From: Streptacidiphilus sp041262525
GTDB taxonomy: Bacteria; Actinomycetota; Actinomycetes; Streptomycetales; Streptomycetaceae
Assembly (NCBI RefSeq): GCF_041262525.1
Contig: NZ_JBGCCK010000002.1
Coordinates: forward strand, 397,388-461,387
Direction: 5' to 3'
DNA length: 64,000 nucleotides
The notes under the pieces: model-generated
What the model saw: the letters and a program-made list of their open reading frames with translations, nothing else
Database searches by the model: none
Told to the model about the DNA's origin: nothing
Program-made: the position numbers and the translations under genes
Part shown: positions 39,809 to 47,925 of the stretch, one piece after another
Numbering within the stretch: position 1 is the stretch's first letter
Layout: each line of letters starts with the position of its first letter

Positions 39809-40886
39809 CCCGGAGCTCGTGCGGCTGCGCCACCACGGCGACACCGAGGTCGGCGGTGGCCTGGCCGACCTGGCCGTCAACGTGCGCACCGGGACGCCTC
39901 CCGCCTGGCTGCGCCGCGTCCTCACGGACAGCGTGGCCGGCCTCGCCGCGTACCCTGACGGCGCGGCAGCCCGCGCGGCCGTCGCCGCCCGGCACGGCCG
40001 CCCACCCGACGAGGTGCTGCTGACCTCGGGCGCCGCAGAGGCTTTCGTGCTGCTCGCACGGGCCTTGACGCCCCGTCAGGCTCTGGTGGTGCACCCGCAG
40101 TTCACCGAGCCGGAGGCGGCGCTGCGCGATGCGGGCCACCCGGTGGCCCGGCACGTGCTGCGCGCGGAGGCGGGGTTCCGACTCGACCCTTCGGCGCTCC
40201 CCTCCGATGCCGATCTGGTCGTGGTCGGCAACCCCACCAACCCCACCTCCGTGCTCCACCCGGCCGATGCGGTGGCCTCGCTGGCCCGGCCGGGCCGGGT
40301 CCTCGTGGTCGACGAGGCCTTCGCCGACACTGTGCCCGGCGAGCGCGAGAGCCTCGCCGGACGTCGGGATGTGCCGGGCCTGGTCGTCCTGCGCAGCCTC
40401 ACCAAGACCTGGGGTCTGGCTGGTCTGCGCATCGGCTACGTGCTGGCCGAGCCGCAGCTGATCGCCCGTCTGGAGGCCGCCCAGCCACTGTGGCCGGTCT
40501 CCTCCCCCGCGCTGGCGGCGGCGATCGCCTGCAGCACGCCCGACGCGCTCGCCGAGGCCGAGGCCGCGGCGAGGACGAACGCCGCCGACCGCGACCACCT
40601 GCTCTCGCGCCTGGCCTCGCTGCCGGGCGTCCGCGTTCACGGAACGCCCGCGGCCTCGTTCGTGCTGATCGAGTTGCACGGCGCGGACGCCGTCCGGCTC
40701 GATCTGCGCGAGGCCGGGTTCGCGGTCCGCCGCGGGGACACCTTTCCCGGCCTCGACACGAACTGGCTGCGGATCGCGGTCCGCGACCGGGCAACGACGG
40801 ACGCCTTCTGCGCCGCCCTCGCCGAGGTGCTCACGCGGCGGGCGAGCGGCGGGCTCAGCCGCGACGGCGCCGCCGCGTCAGCATGA
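39798..40886 (+). CDS. cobC: PLP-dependent L-threonine-O-3-phosphate decarboxylase-like aminotransferase
   Basis: 362 residues of the class I/II aminotransferase fold, close to histidinol-phosphate aminotransferase. Key elements: LTSGAAEAFVLLARAL, VVVGNPTNPTSVL, VVDEAFAD and SLTKTWGLAGLRIGY with the PLP Lys at about residue 203. In cobalamin operons this family makes the aminopropanol phosphate arm. ATG 39798 overlaps cbiX by 11 bp. Its 3' end overlaps the opposing LAMTG gene by 32 bp. Confidence 0.9.
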   Translation: MPTDPELVRLRHHGDTEVGGGLADLAVNVRTGTPPAWLRRVLTDSVAGLAAYPDGAAARAAVAARHGRPPDEVLLTSGAAEAFVLLARALTPRQALVVHPQFTEPEAALRDAGHPVARHVLRAEAGFRLDPSALPSDADLVVVGNPTNPTSVLHPADAVASLARPGRVLVVDEAFADTVPGERESLAGRRDVPGLVVLRSLTKTWGLAGLRIGYVLAEPQLIARLEAAQPLWPVSSPALAAAIACSTPDALAEAEAAARTNAADRDHLLSRLASLPGVRVHGTPAASFVLIELHGADAVRLDLREAGFAVRRGDTFPGLDTNWLRIAVRDRATTDAFCAALAEVLTRRASGGLSRDGAAASA

Positions 40887-41916
40887 CGGCTCCGGCGCCT
40901 GCGCCGACGAGAATCAGCGCGCCCCCGGCGATGACGGGGGTGGCGCTGCTGCTGCCGGTCATGGCGAGGTGAGTCGAACCCGAGCCGCCGGTCGTGCCGG
41001 TGTCCCCCGCCGTGGCCGGCGTGCTCGCCGTGACGGAGGCACTCGGGCTGACGGACCCGCCCCCCGAACCACCGGTCCCGCCACCGGCGGTACCCGACCC
41101 GCCGGTCCCGCCCGTGCCGCCCTGGATCGGCGTGCCGGTCGCGGTCGGCCCGCCACTGCCGCCGCTGCTACCGCTGCCGCCGCTGGAGCTGCCACTGGTG
41201 CCGGACGAGGACCCGTCGCCCTTGGTGCAGGAGACGTCCGCCAGCGTGATCTTCCCGGTCACCGCCGCGACGTTCAGGTTGAGCGGGTTCACCGTCACGT
41301 CCAGTTCCAGCGCGGTCGCCGCGGCGGTGCTGGACGTCGTGCTGTGCTTGGAGAGCCAGAGGTCGACCTCGCCGAGCCCCGGCACCGGTACCTTCGTCAG
41401 CCCCGCTGCGCTCAGGCTGACTCCGATGCCCAACACCTTGACCTGCCCCAGGAGTTCCGCCGAGGCCGTGGGCGCGCCGTTGACCGGGCAGTCGGCCTTG
41501 GCCGAGACCAGGTGCGCCCCGAGCAGCGTGGTGAACGGCAGGCCCGGCAGGTGCAGTTTCGCGTCGGTGAGCACGACCGAGGCGTGCGAACCGCTCGCGT
41601 CGACCGTTGCGTCCGTCTCACCGACCTGCGCCATCAGCAGGTTGACCGGCTGCCCGGCCTCGACCCCCGACACGACGGCCGTGAGGGCGGCGCCACTGCG
41701 GGAAGCGGGCGCGGTGATCTTGTTGAGCGTGACGTCGACCGGTACGTCGACCGATCCGTTGAGCAGCTTGACGTCCAGCCCGACCTCGGCGGTGGTGGCG
41801 GAGGCGGTCCCCGAGCCGCTCGTGGCGTGGGCGGGCTCGGCCACCCCCAGCAGCGAGACGGCGGCGAGCGCGCCGGAGAGCGCGAAGGGCATGGCGAAGC
41901 GACGACGGGAAGACAC
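40855..41916 (-). CDS. Sortase-anchored cell-wall protein with LAMTG signal (SCO1860-like)
   Basis: 353 residues from GTG 41916 behind GGTGGGGG. A signal peptide (to about residue 31, EPAHA) precedes a beta-rich domain (about 35-225) containing a Cys pair. A Gly/Ser/Thr linker of about 90 residues follows, then a sorting signal: LAMTG, a hydrophobic helix and RRRRRG. LAxTG is the class-E sortase motif of high-GC actinobacteria. From memory, a LAETG protein occupies the same place next to the cobalamin genes in S. coelicolor (SCO1860). Function unknown. It is convergent with and overlaps cobC. Confidence 0.88.
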   Translation of the reverse strand: MSSRRRFAMPFALSGALAAVSLLGVAEPAHATSGSGTASATTAEVGLDVKLLNGSVDVPVDVTLNKITAPASRSGAALTAVVSGVEAGQPVNLLMAQVGETDATVDASGSHASVVLTDAKLHLPGLPFTTLLGAHLVSAKADCPVNGAPTASAELLGQVKVLGIGVSLSAAGLTKVPVPGLGEVDLWLSKHSTTSSTAAATALELDVTVNPLNLNVAAVTGKITLADVSCTKGDGSSSGTSGSSSGGSGSSGGSGGPTATGTPIQGGTGGTGGSGTAGGGTGGSGGGSVSPSASVTASTPATAGDTGTTGGSGSTHLAMTGSSSATPVIAGGALILVGAGAGAVMLTRRRRRG

Positions 41917-42089
41917 GGTGTAACCCCCACCTGGGAACGTACGTGCACGCGCAGCGCGTACGGGCAGTGCACGATCTCGGACGCCGCCAATTCTTGCGAA
42001 CCGTCCGTCACGACGTCAGCACACGCAGTCAGTTCACTCGTAAGAGTGATACATCCTCAGAAACCCCAGGAGTCACCACGGGCGTTCGC

Positions 42090-42698
42090 TCACAGCCGGC
42101 GACTCGCCTCGCGCAGCCGCAGCGTGGCCCCGGTCAGCGCAGGAGCCGAGACGAAGGCCCACAGGGCGAGCGCTGCCGTGAGCCCGAGACCGATGTTCGC
42201 GCCGACCCCGGCGTGGTAGCCGGCCTCGGCCGGTCGAGTCTCGATATTGACGTACAGGACGATCTCAAGAACGAGCGTCAGACAGGCGACCACCCCGACG
42301 GTGCGCGCGCTGCTCGCACCCGCGTCCCCGTTCGCGGCGAGTGCCGTGGCGAGCAGCAAGGTAACCACCAGGAGTCCCAGCACCGCGAGAGCGATCCACT
42401 TCGTCGCCTGCTCGCCGACGGGACTCCTGTACAGGCCGGGCACGTCCCACAGGCCGAAGAAGCGCGTCTGCAGGCCGGACGAGGGGTACATGTAGTCCTC
42501 GGTCGTCGGCGTGGTGATCAGCCAGCTCATCGCGGTCGACGCAGCCGTCATGGCCACCAGCCCCAGACCCCACGCCGCGACCCGCAAGCGCACGCGCAAG
42601 TGGTGCTGCACCGCGTCGGTATGGCCGACCAGCGCCCTTCGCCACTCCGCCGACGCCTCGTCCGCCGACGAGCCCTTCCGATCCCCACGCTCAACCAC
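42090..42698 (-). CDS. Four-helix membrane protein of unknown function
   Basis: 202 residues if it begins at GTG 42698; the frame stays open to 42845, so the start is uncertain. An N-terminal basic segment is followed by about four transmembrane helices (for example WIALAVLGLLVVTLLLATAL and GVVACLTLVLEIVLYV). The first outer loop, TPTTEDYMYPSSGLQTRFFG, has aromatic residues. I do not recognise the family. It lies between the LAMTG gene and the ung gene on the same strand. Confidence 0.6.
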   Translation of the reverse strand: MVERGDRKGSSADEASAEWRRALVGHTDAVQHHLRVRLRVAAWGLGLVAMTAASTAMSWLITTPTTEDYMYPSSGLQTRFFGLWDVPGLYRSPVGEQATKWIALAVLGLLVVTLLLATALAANGDAGASSARTVGVVACLTLVLEIVLYVNIETRPAEAGYHAGVGANIGLGLTAALALWAFVSAPALTGATLRLREASRRL

Positions 42699-42924
42699 TC
42701 TGCCGCGCCCCCGCCCAACTGCCCAAAGCTGGCCCCATGCGGGCACCCACGTGTCTCGCGACGGACCATAGCCCAAGTGACCGACAGCAGGCGGGTTCGG
42801 GGCGGATTCACGTGTCGGGCAGTCGGGCCGGGCGTTCGCGCTCATGGCCGGTGTCGAGCTTCGGCGCAGGCCCCTCGGGGCCGATTCTGGAGCGGTTGTG
42901 GGGTGACGCCGTACGACCCCGCTG

Positions 42925-42969
42925 AGCGGCTTCGCCGCTGGGAACCGAGCCGACAGCGCTTCAGCGCTG
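42925..42969 (-). terminator. Two tandem hairpins after ung
   Basis: AGCGGC-ttc-GCCGCT (42925-42939) and CAGCGCT-tc-AGCGCTG (42954-42969) are perfect small inverted repeats lying 5-49 bp beyond the ung stop codon. They fit a factor-independent terminator of the actinobacterial type without a T-run. Confidence 0.5.
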
Positions 42970-42973
42970 CCCG

Positions 42974-43651
42974 CTACGGCAGCCGCCAGTCCACCGGTTG
43001 GCCACCCTGCCCGACCAGCAGGTCGTTGGCGCGACTGAAGGGCCGAGAGCCGAAGAAGCCCCGGTCCGCCGACATCGGGCTCGGGTGCGCAGACTCGACG
43101 CAGGGCACCTGCCCCAGCAGCGGACGCAGGTTGCGCGCGTCACGGCCCCACAGGATCGCGACGAGCGGCGTGCCGCGCGAGACGAGCGCTCGGATGGCCT
43201 GGTCGGTGACGGCCTCCCAGCCCTTGTTCCGGTGCGCACCGGGGTTGCGCGGGGCGGTCGTCAGCACCCTGTTGAGCAGCAGCACGCCACGCTGGGTCCA
43301 CGGAGTGAGGTCGCCGTTGGACGGGGCCGGCAGCTCCAGGTCGCGCTGGTACTCGGTGTAGATATTGACCAGGCTCCCCGGCAGCGGCCGCACCTCGGGC
43401 GCGACCGAGAACGAGAGGCCGACGGCGTGGCCCGGCGTCGGGTAGGGATCCTGCCCAACGATGAGCACCCGCACATCCGCCAGCGGCTGCTGGAACGCCC
43501 GCAGCACGTTCGCGCCGGCCGGCAGATAGCTGCGGCCGGCGGCGATCTCGCCACGCAGGAAGTCACCCATCGTCGCCACCTGCGACGCCACGGGCTCCAG
43601 GGCCGTGGCCCAGCCGGACTCGACGATCTCACTCAAAGGACGCGCTGCCAT
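42974..43651 (-). CDS. ung: Uracil-DNA glycosylase, family 1
   Basis: 225 residues. It removes uracil from DNA in base excision repair. The catalytic water-activating loop reads GQDPYPTPGHAVGLSFS (about residues 66-82), the uracil-binding strand has LLLNRVLTT, and the DNA-minor-groove loop is HPSPMSADRGFFGSRPFSRAN-like. All key residues (Asp in QDPY, His in HPSP) are present. ATG 43651 is used. The gene stands alone between hairpins and the ATPase gene. Confidence 0.95.
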   Translation of the reverse strand: MAARPLSEIVESGWATALEPVASQVATMGDFLRGEIAAGRSYLPAGANVLRAFQQPLADVRVLIVGQDPYPTPGHAVGLSFSVAPEVRPLPGSLVNIYTEYQRDLELPAPSNGDLTPWTQRGVLLLNRVLTTAPRNPGAHRNKGWEAVTDQAIRALVSRGTPLVAILWGRDARNLRPLLGQVPCVESAHPSPMSADRGFFGSRPFSRANDLLVGQGGQPVDWRLP

Positions 43652-43851
43652 CCGGCAAGCTTAGGCCCTGCCTGAACCCACCCCGCGCCCAGGGACCGTG
43701 AGCCGAAGCCCCGGCTGACGCGACCTTGCGAACGCGGATCGCAGCGGGCCCCACCGGAATCCGAGACCCGTGGGTCCGGCCCCGGATGGACGATGAAGTC
43801 CCAGTCATGCTCCGGCGGTTCGAAGCACGTCGGGTGGTGCCCCGTCGCGCG

Positions 43852-46497
43852 CTACGACTCCGCGCGGGCGCGCGCCTGCCGCGCCAGGCCGTCCGCCGAG
43901 CAGGCTTCGGCCAGATCGGCCGCGCGGCGGAAGGCGGGGGCCGCGTCGCGGCCTGCCGAGGCGAGCGCGTCGGCCAGGTCGAAGACGGCGCGGGCGCGCT
44001 CGTAGGGCGCGGGTGCCCGATCCAGGATCCCGACGGCGGTCTCCAGCTCGGCGACGCGCTGCTCCGGGTCCACGGTGAGCTCCGCGGAGGCCCGCATCGC
44101 GACGCCGATCGCCGTCAGCGTCCCGTAGCGCTCGGCACGTTCCAGCTGGTCCGCGGCCAGTTCGCGGGCCCGTGTGAGATCGCCGAGGCCCGCGCAGGCG
44201 GCGGCCAGTGCGCGCTCCCAGCCGCACCAGCCAGGGTTGCGCATGCTGCGGCCGTCCAAACGTGCGCCCGCCTCGGACAGTTCGGCCTCGGCGTCGACGA
44301 AGGCGCCCTGCGTGAGCAGCAGCCCGCCGCGTACCGTCTGCGCGTCGGGGAAGACCACCGCGTTGGAGTAGGGGGCGTGGAACGTGTAGCGGTCCGCGAG
44401 CAGGTCGGCCTGGTCCAGCTCGCCCCGCGCGGTCAGCACCGCGATCAGCGTGCCGACCGCGTACCAGTGAGCAGGGGTGCCCTCCCCGACGCGGTTGGCG
44501 AGCTCGAGGCCGAGCCGCGCGCTGGCCTCGGCCGCCGCCAAGTCTCCGGTGCGGTAGTGGACATAGCCGAGGATGGTGTGCCCGAATGCAAGGTGCGCGC
44601 CGCGCCAGCCCGCCTCCTCGTACTCGGCGATGCCCTGGGCGAAGAGCTCCAGCGCGCGCTCGGGACGGTCGCCGTACATGTACGTCATCGCGACCAGGAC
44701 CGGGACCTCGAAGCCCCATTCCGGGTGCGCCCAGCGCAGTTCACCGCTCAGCGCCAGGTCGCTGTAGTGCAGGGCGACGTTGACCGGCTCGCCGCGCACA
44801 GTGGCGTCCCAGGCCCGCAGGCCCAGGACGTAGCGGGCGGCCATGCTGCGATCGCCCTGATGGTCGAGGGATTCGGCCAGGTCCGCCAGCCGCTTGGAGC
44901 GCTCCTCCGAGCCCTCCTCCCAGGCGTCGAAGGCGCACCACATGAAGTTCCACACCTGCATCTTGAGCCGTACGGCCTCGTCGTCGGTGCGCAGCGCCTC
45001 GTCGGCCATGGTCATCGCGGCCTCGGCCAGGTTGTTGCTGTGCGCGAGCGACTGGGCGAGCCGGACGCTGATCTCCTCACGCAGCCGCTCCGGGATCACC
45101 GGCTGGCGCAGCGCCGTGCGCAGCTGCCCGGCGGTGGCCGCCGGGTCGTAGAGGAGGGTCGAGCAGCCGAGCTCGAAGAGCACCTCGGCCCGCTCGGCGA
45201 CCGGCGGCGGCTCTGCCGCCGCCCGCGCCAGGCAGCGCTGCGCGGTCTCGGGCGCGCCCGACTGGAGGAACAAGCGTGCGGCTGCGCGCAATTGCTCGAC
45301 GCGTCCGGCGTTCCCCTGCGGCGGCACCTCCAGCCAGTGGCGCGCGGCGATGACCGGGCTGCGTCCGGCCTCGAGCACGGACCAGGCGGCCCGGTCGTGC
45401 AGCTCCGTCCGGGTCTCCTCGGGAATGCTGTGATAGACGGAGGTCGCGATCAGCGGGTGGACGAACTCCAGGATCTGCCGACCCGTCAGGATACGGGAGG
45501 CGCGCAGCTTCTCCGCCGCGGCCTCGGCCTCCGCGGGGCGCAGCGAGGAGACCACGCCGGCGAGGTCGAGCGGCGTGGCGATGCCCAGCACGGCCACCGC
45601 GCGGGCGAGGCTGACCGGCCCGTGGCCGAGCCTCCGGAGACGCGCGATCATCCCGTGGCCGGTGTTCTCCGAGGCCAGCTCGCGCAGTTGCCCCCAGGAG
45701 GACTCGGCAGGCGCGATGCCGCGCTCCCGCGCCTCGGCGACCAGCTCCACGGTCTCGAACGGGTTGCCCCCGGTCACGGCCCAGATCTCGCGGGAGAAGC
45801 CGTCCTCGACGGCGGCGCTCCTGCCGTCCTGCTGGTACATCTCGCGGACGAGGGCGTCGACCGCCTCCGGGGTGAGCGCGGAGAGACCGAGCGGCCGGAC
45901 GCCGTTGTCACCGGCCATGGCACGGAACGCGTCGGCCCAGTCCGGCAGTTCGTCCGGCCGGTAGGCGACGACGAGAAGGATCGGCAGCTCGGCGACGCGG
46001 GACGAGAAGGCGGCGAGCCAGGCCAGCGAGTCGGCGTCGGCCCAGTGCGCGTCGTCGACGATCAGGACGAGTGGTCCCCTGGACACGGCGAGATTGGTGA
46101 CCACCCAGTCCAGCCCGTCGCGAACACCCTGCGCGTCGGGCGCGCCTCCGGTGGATGCCAGGCCGAGGGCCGCGCCGACGATCTCGTACCAGCCACCGAG
46201 GAGCAGGCGCCGGCCCTCCTCGCCCGCCTCCTCCAGCAGGGTGCGCAGCAGCCCGCGCACGACGTTGAACGCGGAGCCCTGCTCCTGCTCGCCGCCACGG
46301 CTGGCCAGCACGAGCAGCCCGGCGGCCTCGGCGTCTCTGCGCGCGGCGGCGAGCATGCTGGTCTTCCCGAGCCCGGCCGCGCCGGTCACCAGGAGCAGCC
46401 GGTCGTTCACCGCCTCGGCGCGCTCCCCCTCGGCCAACTCCGCGACAGCCGCGCGCAGGGCGGCCAGTTCGTTGTCCCGCTCCAGCAGCAGACGCAC
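43852..46497 (-). CDS. Large STAND/LAL-type ATPase with TPR-like repeats, lacking a LuxR HTH
   Basis: 881 residues from GTG 46497 with GGAGG upstream. The N-terminal NTPase has Walker A VTGAAGLGKTSM (about residue 42) and Walker B LVLIVDDAHWAD. A winged-helix-like region and tetratricopeptide-style helices (about 400-870) follow, as in LAL/MalT regulators. These normally end in a LuxR DNA-binding domain. Here the protein stops at ARQARARAES, and neither this frame nor the next 190 bp encodes an HTH. It may be a shortened regulator or may act through protein contacts. A palindromic repeat lies upstream. Confidence 0.82.
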   Translation of the reverse strand: MRLLLERDNELAALRAAVAELAEGERAEAVNDRLLLVTGAAGLGKTSMLAAARRDAEAAGLLVLASRGGEQEQGSAFNVVRGLLRTLLEEAGEEGRRLLLGGWYEIVGAALGLASTGGAPDAQGVRDGLDWVVTNLAVSRGPLVLIVDDAHWADADSLAWLAAFSSRVAELPILLVVAYRPDELPDWADAFRAMAGDNGVRPLGLSALTPEAVDALVREMYQQDGRSAAVEDGFSREIWAVTGGNPFETVELVAEARERGIAPAESSWGQLRELASENTGHGMIARLRRLGHGPVSLARAVAVLGIATPLDLAGVVSSLRPAEAEAAAEKLRASRILTGRQILEFVHPLIATSVYHSIPEETRTELHDRAAWSVLEAGRSPVIAARHWLEVPPQGNAGRVEQLRAAARLFLQSGAPETAQRCLARAAAEPPPVAERAEVLFELGCSTLLYDPAATAGQLRTALRQPVIPERLREEISVRLAQSLAHSNNLAEAAMTMADEALRTDDEAVRLKMQVWNFMWCAFDAWEEGSEERSKRLADLAESLDHQGDRSMAARYVLGLRAWDATVRGEPVNVALHYSDLALSGELRWAHPEWGFEVPVLVAMTYMYGDRPERALELFAQGIAEYEEAGWRGAHLAFGHTILGYVHYRTGDLAAAEASARLGLELANRVGEGTPAHWYAVGTLIAVLTARGELDQADLLADRYTFHAPYSNAVVFPDAQTVRGGLLLTQGAFVDAEAELSEAGARLDGRSMRNPGWCGWERALAAACAGLGDLTRARELAADQLERAERYGTLTAIGVAMRASAELTVDPEQRVAELETAVGILDRAPAPYERARAVFDLADALASAGRDAAPAFRRAADLAEACSADGLARQARARAES

Positions 46498-46603
46498 GCT
46501 GACCTCCGTGTTCCACGTTCCGCGTTCGAGCGTAGTACCCACAGCGATCCCGCGAGGGCGAGTTGCATTTCCAGGCACGCGGGTGCACCTGTGCGCAGAC
46601 GAC

Positions 46604-46813
46604 CAGTTGCACCTCCCCAGGGGCGCGAGGCTCTGCCGATTTGCGGCTCCGCCGCGTAGGCGCGACAGGTCACGACGGAGGGTCCGTGGCAACATCCAGG
46701 GGCGCGAGGAACTGCGCGACAAGCCACCCCGTGTGGTGAGTCCCCGAACGAGCAGGGCCGTCCGCACAGGGTGGTTATTCGCGCAGTTCCTCGCGCCCCT
46801 GAGGTGCTGCAAC
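46604..46813. repeat. Dispersed palindromic repeat, copy C (half unit plus full unit)
   Basis: The half unit at 46604-46683 has AGGGGCGCGAGG and GCGGC-tcc-GCCGC. The full unit at 46684-46813 has arms AGGGGCGCGAGGAACTGCGC (46698-46717) and its reverse complement (46781-46801), flanked by GGCAAC and GCTGCAAC. The centre is the inverse of copy B. The 334-bp gap between the ATPase start and the amidohydrolase stop contains little else. Confidence 0.85.
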
Positions 46814-46831
46814 CTGAGGTGGTCGAGATCC

Positions 46832-47923
46832 TCAGACGGTCATCTGTCGGCCGTTCAGGATGATCGCCTGGGGGTCCAGCAGGACGCCCACGTCCTCCCG
46901 GGGGTCCTGCGCGTAGACGACCAGATCCGCCGGCGCGCCCTCGTCCAAGCCGGGACGGCCCAGCCACGACCGCGCGCCCCAGGTGGTCGCAGACAGCGCA
47001 GCGACGCGCGGGAGGCCCGCACGGACCAGCTCGGCGACCTCCTGGGCGACAAGCCCGTGGGGGAGCGAGCCGCCCGCGTCCGTGCCGGTGAAGATCGGGA
47101 CGCCCGCCTCGTACGCGGCGGCCACCGTCGCGTAACGGCGGCCGTGAAGCGCGCGCATCGTCCCCGCGTACGCGGGGAACTTGGCCTCGCCCGCAGCCGC
47201 GTGCTCGGGGAAGTGGGCGATGTTGACCAGCGTCGGCACGATCGCCACGCCGCGCTCCGCGAAGAGCGGGATGGTGTCCTCGGTCAGGCCCGTCGCGTGC
47301 TCGACGCAGTCGATGCCCGCCTCGACCAGGTCGCGCAGGGCGTCCTCGCCGAAGACGTGCGCCGTCACCCGCGCGCCCTCCGCGTGCGCCGCCGCCATCG
47401 CCTGCTCCAGCGCCTCCCGGGGCCAGCAAGGCGCGAGGTCGCCGCGGTCGCGGTCGATCCAGTCGCCGACGAGCTTGACCCAGCCGTCCCCGCGCCGTGC
47501 CTCCGTGCGGACGTACGCCGCCAGCTCGTCGGGCTCGATCTCGTGCGCGTAGTTGCGGATGTAGCGCCGCGTCCGAGCGATATGACGTCCAGCGCGGACG
47601 ACCTTCGGGAGGTCCTCACGCTCGTCCAGCCAGCGGGTGTCGGCCGCTGAGCCCGCGTCACGCAGCAGCAGCGCACCGGCCTCGCGATCGGCGAGGGCCT
47701 GCTTCTCGCTGGTCGCCTCGTCGACCGCGCCGTGCGCGTCCAGTCCCACGTGACAGTGCGCGTCGGTCAGGCCGGGCAGAGCCCAGCCCCGCACGGACTG
47801 CACCTCGGCCCCCGTGCCCGGCGCGGTGAAGCTGATGCGACCGTCGATCACCCACAGCTCGTCCCTGACATCCTCAGGGCCGACCAGAATCCGTCCGCTG
47901 ACGTGCAGCACCGGCTGATCCAT
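46832..47923 (-). CDS. Metal-dependent amidohydrolase (imidazolonepropionase/prolidase-like)
   Basis: 363 residues. Amidohydrolase motifs: GLTDAHCHVGLDAHG (HxH pair, about residue 55), VKLVGDW, VTAHVFGEDAL, CVEHATGLTED and GTDAGGSLPHG (metal Asp). The C-terminal sandwich ends in GRQMTV. The substrate is unknown; cyclic amides or dipeptides are typical. ATG 47923 has GGAGGGGG at good spacing. GTG 47929, overlapping the pepN stop by 4 bp, is closer to the ribosome site and less likely. Co-transcribed with pepN. Confidence 0.88.
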   Translation of the reverse strand: MDQPVLHVSGRILVGPEDVRDELWVIDGRISFTAPGTGAEVQSVRGWALPGLTDAHCHVGLDAHGAVDEATSEKQALADREAGALLLRDAGSAADTRWLDEREDLPKVVRAGRHIARTRRYIRNYAHEIEPDELAAYVRTEARRGDGWVKLVGDWIDRDRGDLAPCWPREALEQAMAAAHAEGARVTAHVFGEDALRDLVEAGIDCVEHATGLTEDTIPLFAERGVAIVPTLVNIAHFPEHAAAGEAKFPAYAGTMRALHGRRYATVAAAYEAGVPIFTGTDAGGSLPHGLVAQEVAELVRAGLPRVAALSATTWGARSWLGRPGLDEGAPADLVVYAQDPREDVGVLLDPQAIILNGRQMTV

Positions 47924-47925
47924 CG

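Noticed and set aside
41050..41210. Gly/Ser stretch as a tandem DNA repeat element
   Set aside because: It is the coding linker of the LAMTG wall protein; the repeats follow codons and stay in frame.
43726..46659. 977-codon open frame opposite the STAND ATPase gene
   Set aside because: Mirror of a real gene with Walker motifs on the minus strand; no recognisable motif on the plus strand.
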